Source of the DNA: Purpureocillium takamizusanense | Taxonomy: Eukaryota > Ascomycota > Sordariomycetes > Hypocreales > Ophiocordycipitaceae | Direction: 5' to 3' | Assembly (NCBI RefSeq): GCF_022605165.1 | Contig: NC_063068.1 | Coordinates: 5,332,001 to 5,396,000 of the forward strand | Length of the DNA stretch: 64,000 bases | Shown: piece by piece, positions 51,714 to 60,897 of the stretch | How positions within the stretch are numbered: position 1 is the first letter of the stretch | Layout of the letters: each line of letters opens with the position of its first letter | The notes under the pieces: generated by a model | The model's database searches: none | Told to the model about the DNA's origin: nothing | The model's input: only the letters and a program-made list of their open reading frames with translations | Made by a program: the position numbers and the translations under genes

Positions 51714-51921
51714 ATAACGTATAGAGGTGAACGTATTTATTCTATTAAAGGCTAAATTATATGCGTATGTCCTTTACCTCTTGATTTTTTTCTTTTTCAA
51801 AACCCCAAGTAAGTTGTGAGTAGACTGCAAAGGCAAGGCGAAACTCAAGTCAACCCCCCCCCTTCGCATCGGGTCTGCCAACACCACTCGAGCCGCAAGT
51901 GTCTTTGTTCTTTGCACCGAC
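51714..51921. repeat. Direct repeat copy 2, AT-shifted
   Basis: Second copy of the 48811-49014 sequence, in the same orientation, about 2.9 kb away. In its first 60 bp nearly all differences from copy 1 are C-to-T or G-to-A. It ends about 16 bp 3' of the phospholipase stop codon, so it probably forms part of that gene's 3' UTR. Confidence 0.85.
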
Positions 51922-51937
51922 CAAGCAAGCCGTCCCT

Positions 51938-52634
51938 CTAGGCGTTCCTCACAGCGTCGTTGTAAGCGGCCAGTGCGTCCTCGTATTCCTTGACAAGACC
52001 ATGCTCATCCCGTTTAATCGCCAGCCCGCCGAGCAGTCTCACCGCGGCGTAGTACGCGTTTGCGAGCGCTTTACATTTTCCCCGTCCAGCTCCGATATCT
52101 CCAACGGGTTCTGCTTCGACTTCAATAGCGTCATATTCGCATTGGTGATTGAGGCTTTTATAATGCAATAAGTTAGCAAAACCGGCTGCATATAAATAAT
52201 GCACCGGCCAAGGGCCAGAGTGTCTTTAACGTCTGAGGACCAAGGGGAGGGAGTAGTGAAGGTCCCTAAAATGCTTACTCATGCTTGAAGTTCGCGTCAA
52301 TTCGTGCTCTTCCTGCCTTGAAGCGATCCTGGGCCTTGTAGTTTCGATACCCGAAGTCATGGCGATAGCATGCCGGGAGAAACGGGAAGTGGGACGGATT
52401 GTCGGGAGAGGCAGTGCAGCCGTCGGAGTTCCAGTCAAGCTCTGGGGGGTCTCGATTGTCGCGACGGGCCAGGAACTCTTCGAGAGTAGACTTGAAGAGG
52501 AGTTCATCGGTGATGGCCACAGCAGTCTGATGGTCGAGACCCCGAGAGCCCAGAGCACGACTCTGCGTGTCGTTCATCGCCGTAGATGGCATGGCAGCCA
52601 CACTGGCAGTAAGGAGAAGAACGTTCAGCTTCAT
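51938..52634 (-). CDS. Secreted phospholipase A2, prokaryotic/fungal type
   Basis: Secreted enzyme that releases the sn-2 fatty acid from phospholipids. Exons on the minus strand: 52634-52279 and 52154-51938; 190 residues. The intron (124 nt) has GTAAGC, a GCTAAC branch site and AAAAG; the join reads KHE/D-LNHQCEYD. A signal peptide (MKLNVLLLTASVAAM) is followed by a short propeptide region. The catalytic core carries DGCTASPDNPSHFPFLPACY and then the RHDFGYRNY motif with the His-Asp dyad at about 92-93, and a later Cys in KCKALANAYYAAVR that fits the two-disulfide pattern of this family (PF09056-like). The core is complete. Lower GC than its housekeeping neighbours, with a repeated leader motif just upstream. 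Role in nutrition, signalling or host interaction cannot be told. Confidence 0.9.
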
Positions 52635-52670
52635 TGTTCTGGTTGGTAAAAAAAAAAGTGAGTTGGGAAG

Positions 52671-52703
52671 TGTCTGTGAATTGTCTGTGAATTGTCTGTG
52701 AGT
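52671..52703. repeat. Three tandem copies of an 11-bp unit in the PLA2 leader
   Basis: TGTCTGTGAAT is repeated three times (last copy ends GAGT) and is bracketed by AGTTGGGA and AGTTGGGT. It lies 37-69 bp upstream of the PLA2 ATG, so in the leader or core promoter; on the coding strand the unit reads ATTCACAGACA. Confidence 0.9.
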
Positions 52704-53647
52704 TGGGTGTTTCCTACGACGGAAGGGATGACATATTTATAGGCCGCAGAGGTGTTGCTTCTGGAAAAAAGGCATCCGGTCGTTTAGGGCCGTGAGATAT
52801 TTGCTGCATACTGACCAGACCGTAACAAGGCTCGCTTTACTAACAACCTAGACGTCGAGGATAACAATATGAATCCTTTTAAGATACCCCGGACGTAGAA
52901 GTGGTACGAGAAGGGTGGATATGATGCCATTACGTACCGAGCGCCCTCTTTAGTGCCCTGTATAACATTAAAAGCCCCGTTGCAACAACCAATGCCGCTC
53001 ATATAACAGGAGGGATCGAGAGTCGGTAATCAGGCGTCCTCGGTGAAAGATGCAACAAGGACGAGGGATCTTGACGGATACTACTCGGTATATAGGACGG
53101 CTTGCAGAGAAGGAGGCCCATTTCCAGTGCGACGTATTAGTAATGCTACGTTACCGTCCTATGTAGCCTCTCTGACGGGGTCTTAAGTTGTATCTACCCT
53201 CAATGGCAGCATCGAACAGTATTATAACGACAAGGATGGACAAGCAACAGTTGTGCCAGAAGATCGGAAGCCATCGCGCCTAGCCTCCATCGAGCAACGT
53301 TGATTCTCACCTTAAAGGGGCGTGATAGCGTAAGGAGAAGTGTACTGTCAGTCGACCAGCAGTCAGAAGCACAAGGAGAGACCGGCAAGGACCATTCATA
53401 GAACACTCTGTCGCCTAGTTTCGGTGTAATTGCAGGTCGAAATCGGACTTAAGGATGTAAGCGATGGGTGTTACCTCTATGGGTGGCTCAGAGATAACTT
53501 CTCTCACCTTGGCTCTGTTTTAGCGGAGTTGAAGCCATCATCCATTCCTTGGCATGCTTCAAGGCTGCGGTTGGAGGTTAACAGTTGAGGCAGAAATGAC
53601 ATGATATGCGCGGGGCTGGACTCCAGCTCTGGCACTTTCGTGGTGTT

Positions 53648-53887
53648 TTAGTCCGCCAAGCGATGAATCACCTCATCATATTCGGTGTTAATACCTGCTG
53701 TGCCGGCGTCCCTGTCATAGATAAACGCAAACAGTTGGGCGATCATACTTGCGTCGGCGAACGGGAATTCCAGTTTCTCATCAATGAGCGCTCCATAGAT
53801 CCCTTTCAAAGGCATCAATAACACCAGCATGAAGATCGGGTTGGGGTAGAGAGAGTCTGAGTCGCGCCGGCCGCAAAGATATCCCAC
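53648..53887 (-). pseudogene. Possible coding relic, unrecognised
   Basis: A short frame of about 80 codons whose second half (ALIDEKLEFPFADASMIAQL, then FAFIYDRDAG and NTEYDEVIHRLAD) has the amino-acid balance of real protein, unlike other random frames in this interval. No signal peptide, domain or splice partner was found. May be the last piece of a decayed gene, or chance. Confidence 0.2.
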
Positions 53888-55143
53888 TTTGATTACTCTT
53901 TTTCTTATCTAATCGCGTGCCTCGTAGCCCCATCCCACACGAACAATGTGCGCAGGCGCGAGCCGCCCGCTGCAGCCCATTTACACGACATGGAGCAAAC
54001 ACCATATAGCAATATAACGGGCAACATCACGGCCACGCAACGCGCCTTCCATAGCCACCGCGGGCCCGCAGCTAGAGGCAGAAGACTACAGACGACGACG
54101 ACAATGACAACGACTAAGAAGATATCACGAGGTGACTATGGCTATGGGGGCGGCGGCGGCGGCGCTACTTGGGCCCCGTCAATGGCATCACGAGCGGCGT
54201 CACCTTTACATGTAGCCTCGCGCAGCCAGCCCTCGCCACCAGGCAGGGCAGGGCGCAGGTAAAGATCTTGGCCGGTAGCCCGGGGCGGAAGAAATATTGC
54301 CCCGATATCATGACATGGCGAGGAAAATGGGTTTTTTTTCGAGCGAATTGAGCCTTGCCGGCGCGGGCGGGCGGGCGTTATGAACAATATAGTTCGAATG
54401 AAGTTCAATTTGAGATGTGGGCTTGCGTTGCGGCGCGCACCGCTACAGTGGGTCTGTACCGTCCCATAATATAACTAGTTACCATCCCACCAAAAATGGA
54501 AAGCTGTGTGGGTGCTGCTCGCGGAGCTGCACCGCTGCTTGGCTATACGCGCGGCGTGCGTGGGGATAGTTAGTGGGCTGAGTAAGGGTGGTGGGAATGT
54601 CCAGGGTCCGGACGATTTCATAGCAAGCCGGTAGGAAATTGGACCTATACCTGCATGTCCGCGGCGTCACCACCGCAGTAATCGTCGTCGTCGTCGTCGT
54701 CCAGCTTCGGATCTGCCGGCCTGACCTTTTACAATAACCCGGTTATTTCCATCATAAGTGATCACTAAACCTTGCTTGACTGTACCTAGGGTTACATCAA
54801 GTTTGGATGAATAGCATGTCCTGATATGTGGTTCTCGTCTAAAATCCGTCGCAGCGAGGCTCTCGGTAGAACCTTCGCCAAATCCAAGTGTATTACATAC
54901 TGCTAGCTTAGATGGTATCTCCGAGGCGTTCCGGAGCTCACAGCCAGGCGCTCACGATCAAGCATGTGTTTTTTTCTTTCGACTGCCCATAGGCATGACA
55001 ACATGAGATACAAATGCCCCTTGGAGAATGAACACCAGACAATTCACGTCCCGGCTTTTGCTACCATCATCTTCTTCACAGACAGCGCTAAGACGATTAG
55101 CATTCCCACCGCGGCACTGATAACCACTATAAGCTTGGCGACA

Positions 55144-55964
55144 ATGGTTCGACTCACCCAAGTGCTGTCCGCATTCCTGGCCGCCGGCCAGGTGCTGGCA
55201 GTCCCTGCGCCATCGTCCGATATAGAGCGGCGAAACGGGCCAGAGGTCACACAGTTTCTGTCCCAGGTCGCGGCCATGTTTCCTATCAATCTTGCCGTCG
55301 AGCACGTTTGTAGTGTCCTTATGGCCGGCGAGCTCGTCCTAGCCATGAAACCTGGGATCTCGGCTATGAGAAACGATGCCTGCGGCGACGTCACGCTCAT
55401 GTTTGCCCGAGGAACCTGCGAAGTCGGCGATATGGGCGTTCTTGCGGGGCCCTTCTTCTCCAAGGCCCTCGAGAAGAAACTGCACGAACACGGTCGCTCG
55501 CTTGGAGTAAAAGGTTTCGCGTATCCTGCGAGCGTCGACGGATACCTCACGGGGTCCCTAGCCAACGGCAAGAGCTTGTAAGCACCATAAAAGCTCGATA
55601 AGCAAAAAAGCCCTTGGGCGATATGGCTAACAGCAGAATCGATAGCGGACAAGCCATCCGAGACGTCGCGACCAAGTGTCCCAGCACAAGGATTGTACTC
55701 GGCGGGTACTCGCAGGGCGGGATGGTGGTGCACGGCGCCGCGACGAGCCTCGATGCGAGCGTCATGTCTAGGGTCAGCGCCGTGGTCATTTTCGGCGACC
55801 CGTATTCGAAACGGGCTGTAGATAACATAGATGCGTCTAAAGTGCGCGTAATTTGCCACGACGGAGACAATATCTGCGACAACGGCCCTATTGTTACGCC
55901 GCAGCATCTGACATATGCGCTCGACGCTGGTTCTGCGGCCGACTTCGTCGTTTCAAAGGTCTAA
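55144..55964 (+). CDS. Cutinase (carbohydrate esterase family 5)
   Basis: Secreted serine esterase that cuts cutin and related polyesters. Exons 55144-55577 and 55634 (or 55637)-55964; 254 residues with the first acceptor. The start is the ATG giving a signal peptide (MVRLTQVLSAFLAAGQVLAV); frames further upstream lack context. The mature part has the CE5 landmarks: FARGTCEVGDMG, the nucleophile elbow GGYSQGG (Ser171), and the acid/His region ICHDGDNICDNGP with Asp223 and PQHLTY with His236. Cys pairs around the acid loop are present. All catalytic residues are intact. The intron (GTAAGC) ends in CAGCAG, which allows two acceptors three bases apart. Neighbours are a PLA2 and a small secreted protein. 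Confidence 0.93.
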
Positions 55965-56392
55965 CGGCTCGCGCGGACGCGTGTAGTGACCCTGAACGAC
56001 GGCTCCTCCTCCCGATTGTGTTGAACATGATGGTGTGGGCGGGCGAGCAGTGTGTGGACCAACCAAGACATATATATACATAGTGGACGAGCGCCTTGCT
56101 GCCAGTTCTTTCCGAACAGCGGTGCAACTGAACAATGCTCGAGACCACTACGTACTACCAGCAGCACAGACATCAGAGTTGTACTTGGTAGCGATATTGT
56201 CGGTCCGTTCGCGATGACCCCGTCCTACAACGTACAGCAGTGAAGTTCTTTCCCATGGGGATAGAAGAGACTTGCGGGGCGGGCTCAACAGGCGGAGGAA
56301 AGTATGCGCTATAGGATAATGCACATACATACACGCCCCATACTATCTTGGCGAGATCTGGTTGTAAAGAAGGGGGGCAAAAACAGGTCATG
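55965..56392. other. Convergent 3' spacer, no gene seen
   Basis: Space between the stop of the cutinase gene and the stop of an opposite-strand uncharacterised gene. Contains a TATATATACATA patch near 56070. Nothing else supported. Confidence 0.6.
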
Positions 56393-57814
56393 TCACGACC
56401 GTCGATCTCGTGGTGGCACGTCCAGTGCCATCTCACCGTCGCTGCCGATCCACCTTGCCCCCGTCGTCTTGATCTGCCGCGCACTCGCCAGGTACATCAG
56501 GAGATATGTGTGCTTGGCGACGCAGCCCCAGCAATACAGGCGGATCGAGCGGTAGTCGGCGTCGCGGCGGCACCACACGCCCCAGCCCGCAAGGCCCTTG
56601 TGGAGGTAGTTGGTGAGGAAGACCCAAGCCTCGAGTCGCCTCTCGGAGCTCCATCCCGAGCAGTCGAGGAGCCAGTAGCCGCGCTCGAGCGGCTCTATGG
56701 GCCGCAACTCCACGGGATGGTAGCGCGACGACAGGTCAAGGGCCAGCTTGGCCAGCCTTTCGGTGATGAGGTCCTGGGGCCTGACGTGAGCGACCCCAAC
56801 GGGTGGTGAGGGAGGTCTGATCTCCAGCGTGCTCGCAACCTCACCGGCCGCTGCGAGACTGGACGAGCGCAGGCGGCCCGTGTCGCTGGAGCTGCGCAGG
56901 AGGGAAAGCGCGTCGATTCCAGCGAGCGGTGGTAGGGGCTTTTTAGACGGCAACGGTTCTGACCCGGCGCGATGCGGTGAAGACGTTGGCGGGTTGCTCA
57001 CCCCACTGCTGGATATGTGGGTAACATCAATCACGGATGGCTCCTCTTCGCCGAAGTCGGGCTTTCGTTTCCGGTGTCCTGGAGGCTCATGTGGCGCGAG
57101 GGGCGTCACCGGAATGACCTTGGGCTCGCCGAGGGACGCAAGAGACGTGTTGGGATCCACATCTTCTTGGGTAGGAGCAGGGAAAGAGGACGGAACATCG
57201 ATGATCTCGTCCTTGTCCGTGGCTTCGTCTCTGCGCCATTGGCGTTTTTTAGACGGCGAAGGCGAGGTGGACGTATCAGTAGACGCTCGAGGTCGGTTGA
57301 GAAACCGCTGGAGGATCCTCGTCGGCGTGTCCTGCAGGATAGAGGGATCAGGCAGCGGGTAAGAATCGCTGATTTGACTCGGCGGGGCGCAAAAGGACGA
57401 CAGCGCTGGCACCGCCTCGCGGTTCACCTGCGACGTCGGTGGCGACGAGCGAGGCGAATTGGGGCCCGCGGGCGGGAGACATGGCGAGGAGCGGTTGTCC
57501 CACGCGCTTTGAAAGCTGAGGTCCTGAGAATCGGGGCCAAAGACCGGCACCGGCTCGGGGGGCGCGGTTGCATACGCTTGAGGCGACGACGGCAGTGCCG
57601 CGGGAGGTTGAAACGACGGCGGGGGCTCTGCCGCCGCGGCCGGACTGCTTCTCTCGGCCTCCTCCCTCGCCTCTATGCCAGCTACCCGGGCGCGACGGTC
57701 CGCCGAGAAGGAGAGATATGCCTGTGCGAGGCGGCGATAGGTGTTGTCGTCTGCGGTCCTGCTCGGCGCCGCTGCGTGAACGAGGATCTCAACATCCCTT
57801 GACTGCCGCGCCAT
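56393..57814 (-). CDS. Uncharacterised conserved-looking fungal protein
   Basis: Single-exon frame of 473 residues from the ATG giving MARQSRDVEILVHAAAPSRT; the longer frame starts with TTG only. The first 55 residues and the last 120 look conserved and ordered; the middle is a Ser/Pro-rich disordered linker with short basic patches (SPSKKRQWRR; HRKRKPDF). The C-terminal block includes RPIEPLERGYWLLDCSGWSS, a hydrophobic FLTNYLHKGLAGWGVWCRRD stretch and RLYCWGCVAKHTYLLMYLAS. I recall similar hypothetical proteins with this start in related fungi but no function. No signal peptide or known catalytic motif. The Trp/Cys-rich end could be a protein-interaction module (inference). Confidence 0.75.
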   Translation of the reverse strand: MARQSRDVEILVHAAAPSRTADDNTYRRLAQAYLSFSADRRARVAGIEAREEAERSSPAAAAEPPPSFQPPAALPSSPQAYATAPPEPVPVFGPDSQDLSFQSAWDNRSSPCLPPAGPNSPRSSPPTSQVNREAVPALSSFCAPPSQISDSYPLPDPSILQDTPTRILQRFLNRPRASTDTSTSPSPSKKRQWRRDEATDKDEIIDVPSSFPAPTQEDVDPNTSLASLGEPKVIPVTPLAPHEPPGHRKRKPDFGEEEPSVIDVTHISSSGVSNPPTSSPHRAGSEPLPSKKPLPPLAGIDALSLLRSSSDTGRLRSSSLAAAGEVASTLEIRPPSPPVGVAHVRPQDLITERLAKLALDLSSRYHPVELRPIEPLERGYWLLDCSGWSSERRLEAWVFLTNYLHKGLAGWGVWCRRDADYRSIRLYCWGCVAKHTYLLMYLASARQIKTTGARWIGSDGEMALDVPPRDRRS

Positions 57815-58559
57815 CCTGAGAAGCGTTACTCTGCTGCGTGTGACGGTGCCGTCCCATGGCGAAGGCAACACCTTTTTTTTTTCCCTAGCAGAGGGCAACG
57901 GCGAATGGGCCTGCAGAGAGATGTGATCGTGATCACACGGTCAGCGTCGACGCGGCGGCGTTGAGTTATCCAGCGGTAGCTGTTCGTTGATGCGCCCGGC
58001 TAGGCAGCGAGTGCTGACTGCGTGCGGCTGGGATAGACCCTCGTGGCGCGTCTCCGCGTTCGGAATGTCTCTGGCACGAAACGTGACTCGAGTCTGATGC
58101 GGGCAAGGCGGCGAGGCCACATGGAGGCGTTGAGTGAAGTGCACGTGGTCGTGATGAAGTGAAGTTGAGATTCAAGGCACCAGTGGAGACGCAGGTCGAT
58201 TGGCTACCCTTCTGGTGGGGCACACATAACCAACGGTAGTATCCGGGGTCCCTGCAGAGGCGCTAGAATATCAGCGGCGGTTGCCTGCTGTCAGCGAGCG
58301 TGGGCATAGCTGGAGGGCAGGGCAAAGCTCCCGCGACCTCAGCGCTCCCCCCCCACACGCCCCCCCATTCATCCATTACCTATACTGCACATATTCCATC
58401 CCAATTGGGGACGGGAGGCTCCTGCGCCTATCGATAACAATCAGGAGGTCCCCAAAGACAGCCCGTCGCACTGCCTTCCCCGACGGCCTTCAACACCACC
58501 CGTCCCATCATCACCATCGCATCAGCACCACCCAATTCACCTCACAGCGAGCAGAGGCC
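57815..58559. other. Divergent promoter region, uncharacterised gene / ERG26
   Basis: Shared upstream region of two divergent genes. The part next to ERG26 (58480-58559) is rich in CATCACCA-type sequence, typical of a fungal leader. No gene supported. Confidence 0.6.
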
Positions 58560-59788
58560 ATGGCTCCCGCCCAACAACAGCCTGGCGGCGGCGACGACAT
58601 TGGCCACGTCCTCGTCATCGGCGGCAACGGCTTCCTCGGCCACCACATCGTCACGCAGGCCCTCACCAGCCCGCGCTGGGCCGCCCGCGCCGTCACCTCG
58701 GTCGACCTGCGCTGCGAGAGGAACCGCGTCGCCGGCGCCGCGTACCGCGAGTGCGACATTACCGACGAGCCGCGCCTGCGCGCCCTGTTCGAGGAGCTGC
58801 GCCCGGACGTGGTCGTGCACACGGCCAGCCCCGTCGCCAGCGGCGAGAACAAGGTCGTCCGCGACCTCTACAAGAGGGTCAACGTCGACGGCACCGCCGC
58901 CGTCGTCGCCGCCTGCCGCGCCGCGAAAGTAAAGGCCCTCGTCTACACCAGCTCTGCCAGCGTCATCAGCGACAACCAGTCGGACCTGCGCAACGCCGAC
59001 GAGCGCTGGCCCGTCATCCGCGGCAGCCAGCAGCACGAGTACTACTCCGAGACCAAGGTGCGTGCCCCCCCAACCCCCCAAAATTGAAACCCTCAGCCTG
59101 GCCCAGCAGCTCGCTGATGCTCTCCCCCTCCCTCCCCCCTCTCGGTCAGGCCGCCGCCGAGGAGCTCGTCATCAAGGCCAACCGCCAGTCCCCCTCCAAC
59201 CTCGTCACCACCGCCCTCCGCCCCGCCGGCATCTTCGGCGAGGGCGACGCCCAGACCCTCGCCGGCTTCATGCGCGCCTACCGCACCGGCAAGACCAACA
59301 TCCAGCTCGGCGACAACACAAACATCTTCGACTTCACCTACGTCGGCAACGTCGCCCACGCCCACCTCCTCGCCGCTCGCGCCCTGCTCCTCACCGCCGC
59401 CGCCGCCACCGCGCCCCTCGACCACGAGCGCGTCGACGGCGAGGTCTTCTTCATCACAAACGACGCCCCCTGCTACTTTTGGGACTTCGCCCGCGCCGTC
59501 TGGCGCGCCGCCGGCCACGACAAGGGCACCGAGGGCGTCTGGACCCTCTCCCGCGGCCTCGGCACCACCATGGGCTTCGCCAGCGAGGTCCTCTTCGGCA
59601 TCCTGCAGAAGCCCCCCACCTTTACCCGCCAGCGCGCCGTCATGTCCACCATGACGCGCTACTACAACATCACAAAGGCCAAGACGGTCCTGCGCTACGA
59701 GCCTCCCTGGACCCTGCAGGACGGCGTCGACAGGGGCGTCGCCTGGTTCCTCGAGCAGGATAAAAAAGCCGCCGTCACGGCCCAATGA
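58560..59788 (+). CDS. erg26: Sterol-4-alpha-carboxylate 3-dehydrogenase (Erg26-like)
   Basis: NAD(P)-dependent dehydrogenase of the C4-demethylation step in ergosterol synthesis, expected at the ER with Erg25, Erg27 and Erg28. Exons 58560-59057 and 59150-59788; 378 residues; the 92-nt intron (GTGCGT ... GGTCAG) lies directly after the catalytic Lys codon. The Rossmann start is GGNGFLG at 21-27, then DITDEPRLRALFEE, VVHTASP, and the short-chain dehydrogenase Tyr-Lys pair as YSETK (Tyr162, Lys166) completed by AAAEELVIKAN. The rest has TALRPAGIFGEGD, NIFDFTYVGNVAHAH, a Phe-rich FITNDAPCYFWDFARAVWRA segment and the C-terminal block ending GVDRGVAWFLEQ. All key residues are intact. A paralogous 3-beta-HSD role is possible. 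Confidence 0.93.
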
Positions 59789-60897
59789 AGAAAGGGGGTC
59801 GGGCGGCTGGGCGGTGTCATGAGCTGAACTGGAATAAGAAGAAGAAATGTAACCTTAATGCCGTCATGTACATATACAGACTTCGTAACCTGAACACATA
59901 AAGGTACGCAATGGCATGTCGTGAATCAAAAGGGGCTTAAACGCCACGCCCCTCTCTCCGCTGGTCGCATATCTCACGGTGCCACAAACATGCCATTACT
60001 AGCACACGCCAAGCTTCATGGTTGCATTGGGGAATCTCTTTCTTTGCCTTGTCTCCTCCGTCAACACATCGGCCGACCTCACCACTCGGGCACCCTCTTT
60101 CTCTCTCTACCTACACACAGCCAGCCAGCCACGCACGCAGGCACCCTTTCAACAACCCCCAGGCCACTCGTGTCCAATCTACGATGCTCGCTCACTGCGC
60201 CACCCCCCATAACAACAAACGCCACACTTGTTTTTGTAACGGCAGTCAGGAACTCGCTCCAGCTTCAACGTGCCCGCACCCCACCGCTGCCCAAGTCCGG
60301 CACACATCCAACAACCATTCGGCGCCCGTCCACACTGCACCAAGACAAGAAACAAAAAAAAACAAAAAACCCCCAAGTCGGTTACCCTCGCCGCATAATC
60401 CTTCTCGCCGAAAAATGAAAGATAGAACAAAATGTAAAAAAGAGACCGCGGCCACTCCTGGGGAATATCTCCAGTGGGCCCGTCGAGCGGACAGTAGAAG
60501 AGGACTTGTCAGAACGACAACACGTCTGCATCTCATCATTCCGACAGGCTGCGGGCTGTCGAGGGACAGCAACCGCCGTTTCATGGCGCAGAAACCAAAA
60601 CAGGGAATTCAAAGCCATGTTGTAAAAAGGAGCAGGGGGCCTGGCCTAGCCGACCAACGCAAACCGCAGTGAAGAGAACAACAGAACAACGCACAGAACC
60701 GTCGTGTCGAGGCTAAATGATAGTGGGGGCTCGCCCCTTTTGTTTTCGTCGCGCCTGGCATGAAAAGTGGATCGATAAGGGGAAAGGGACAAAACGCCGT
60801 GGATGATGCATATGGCTACACCGAAATCATGTCTCTTGTTGTAAGCAACCAGAATGCCTGCATCAGGCGGGCGCACTGGCGTCGCTTTCGAGGCCCG
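59789..60897. other. Convergent 3' spacer ERG26 / LRG1, no gene seen
   Basis: About 1.1 kb between facing stop codons, longer than usual for 3' UTRs alone. It contains an A-rich patch near 60340-60380. No supported gene; short frames on both strands lack domains. Confidence 0.55.

Larger units (their letters stand above)
50002..51937. other. Intergenic: secreted-protein promoter and PLA2 3' side
   Basis: About 1.9 kb without a supported gene. Contains a GGTC array near 50190-50218 in the leader region of the secreted-protein gene, a (CAG)9 at 50978-51004, and direct-repeat copy 2 at its right end. Confidence 0.55.
52635..55143. other. 2.5-kb lower-GC gene-poor interval
   Basis: Region between the divergent PLA2 and cutinase genes. 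Base composition is nearer balanced than elsewhere in the window. It contains the 11-bp tandem repeat in the PLA2 leader, a possible coding relic at 53648-53887 on the minus strand, a GGC run near 54149-54163, and a GTC run near 54682-54700. No intact gene is supported. Confidence 0.55.

Noticed and set aside
53200..53406. Small minus-strand frame in the low-GC interval
   Set aside because: No domain and no coding-like composition; likely chance.
59093..59785. 230-codon minus-strand frame opposite ERG26
   Set aside because: Antisense shadow, rich in Gly/Glu/Val.
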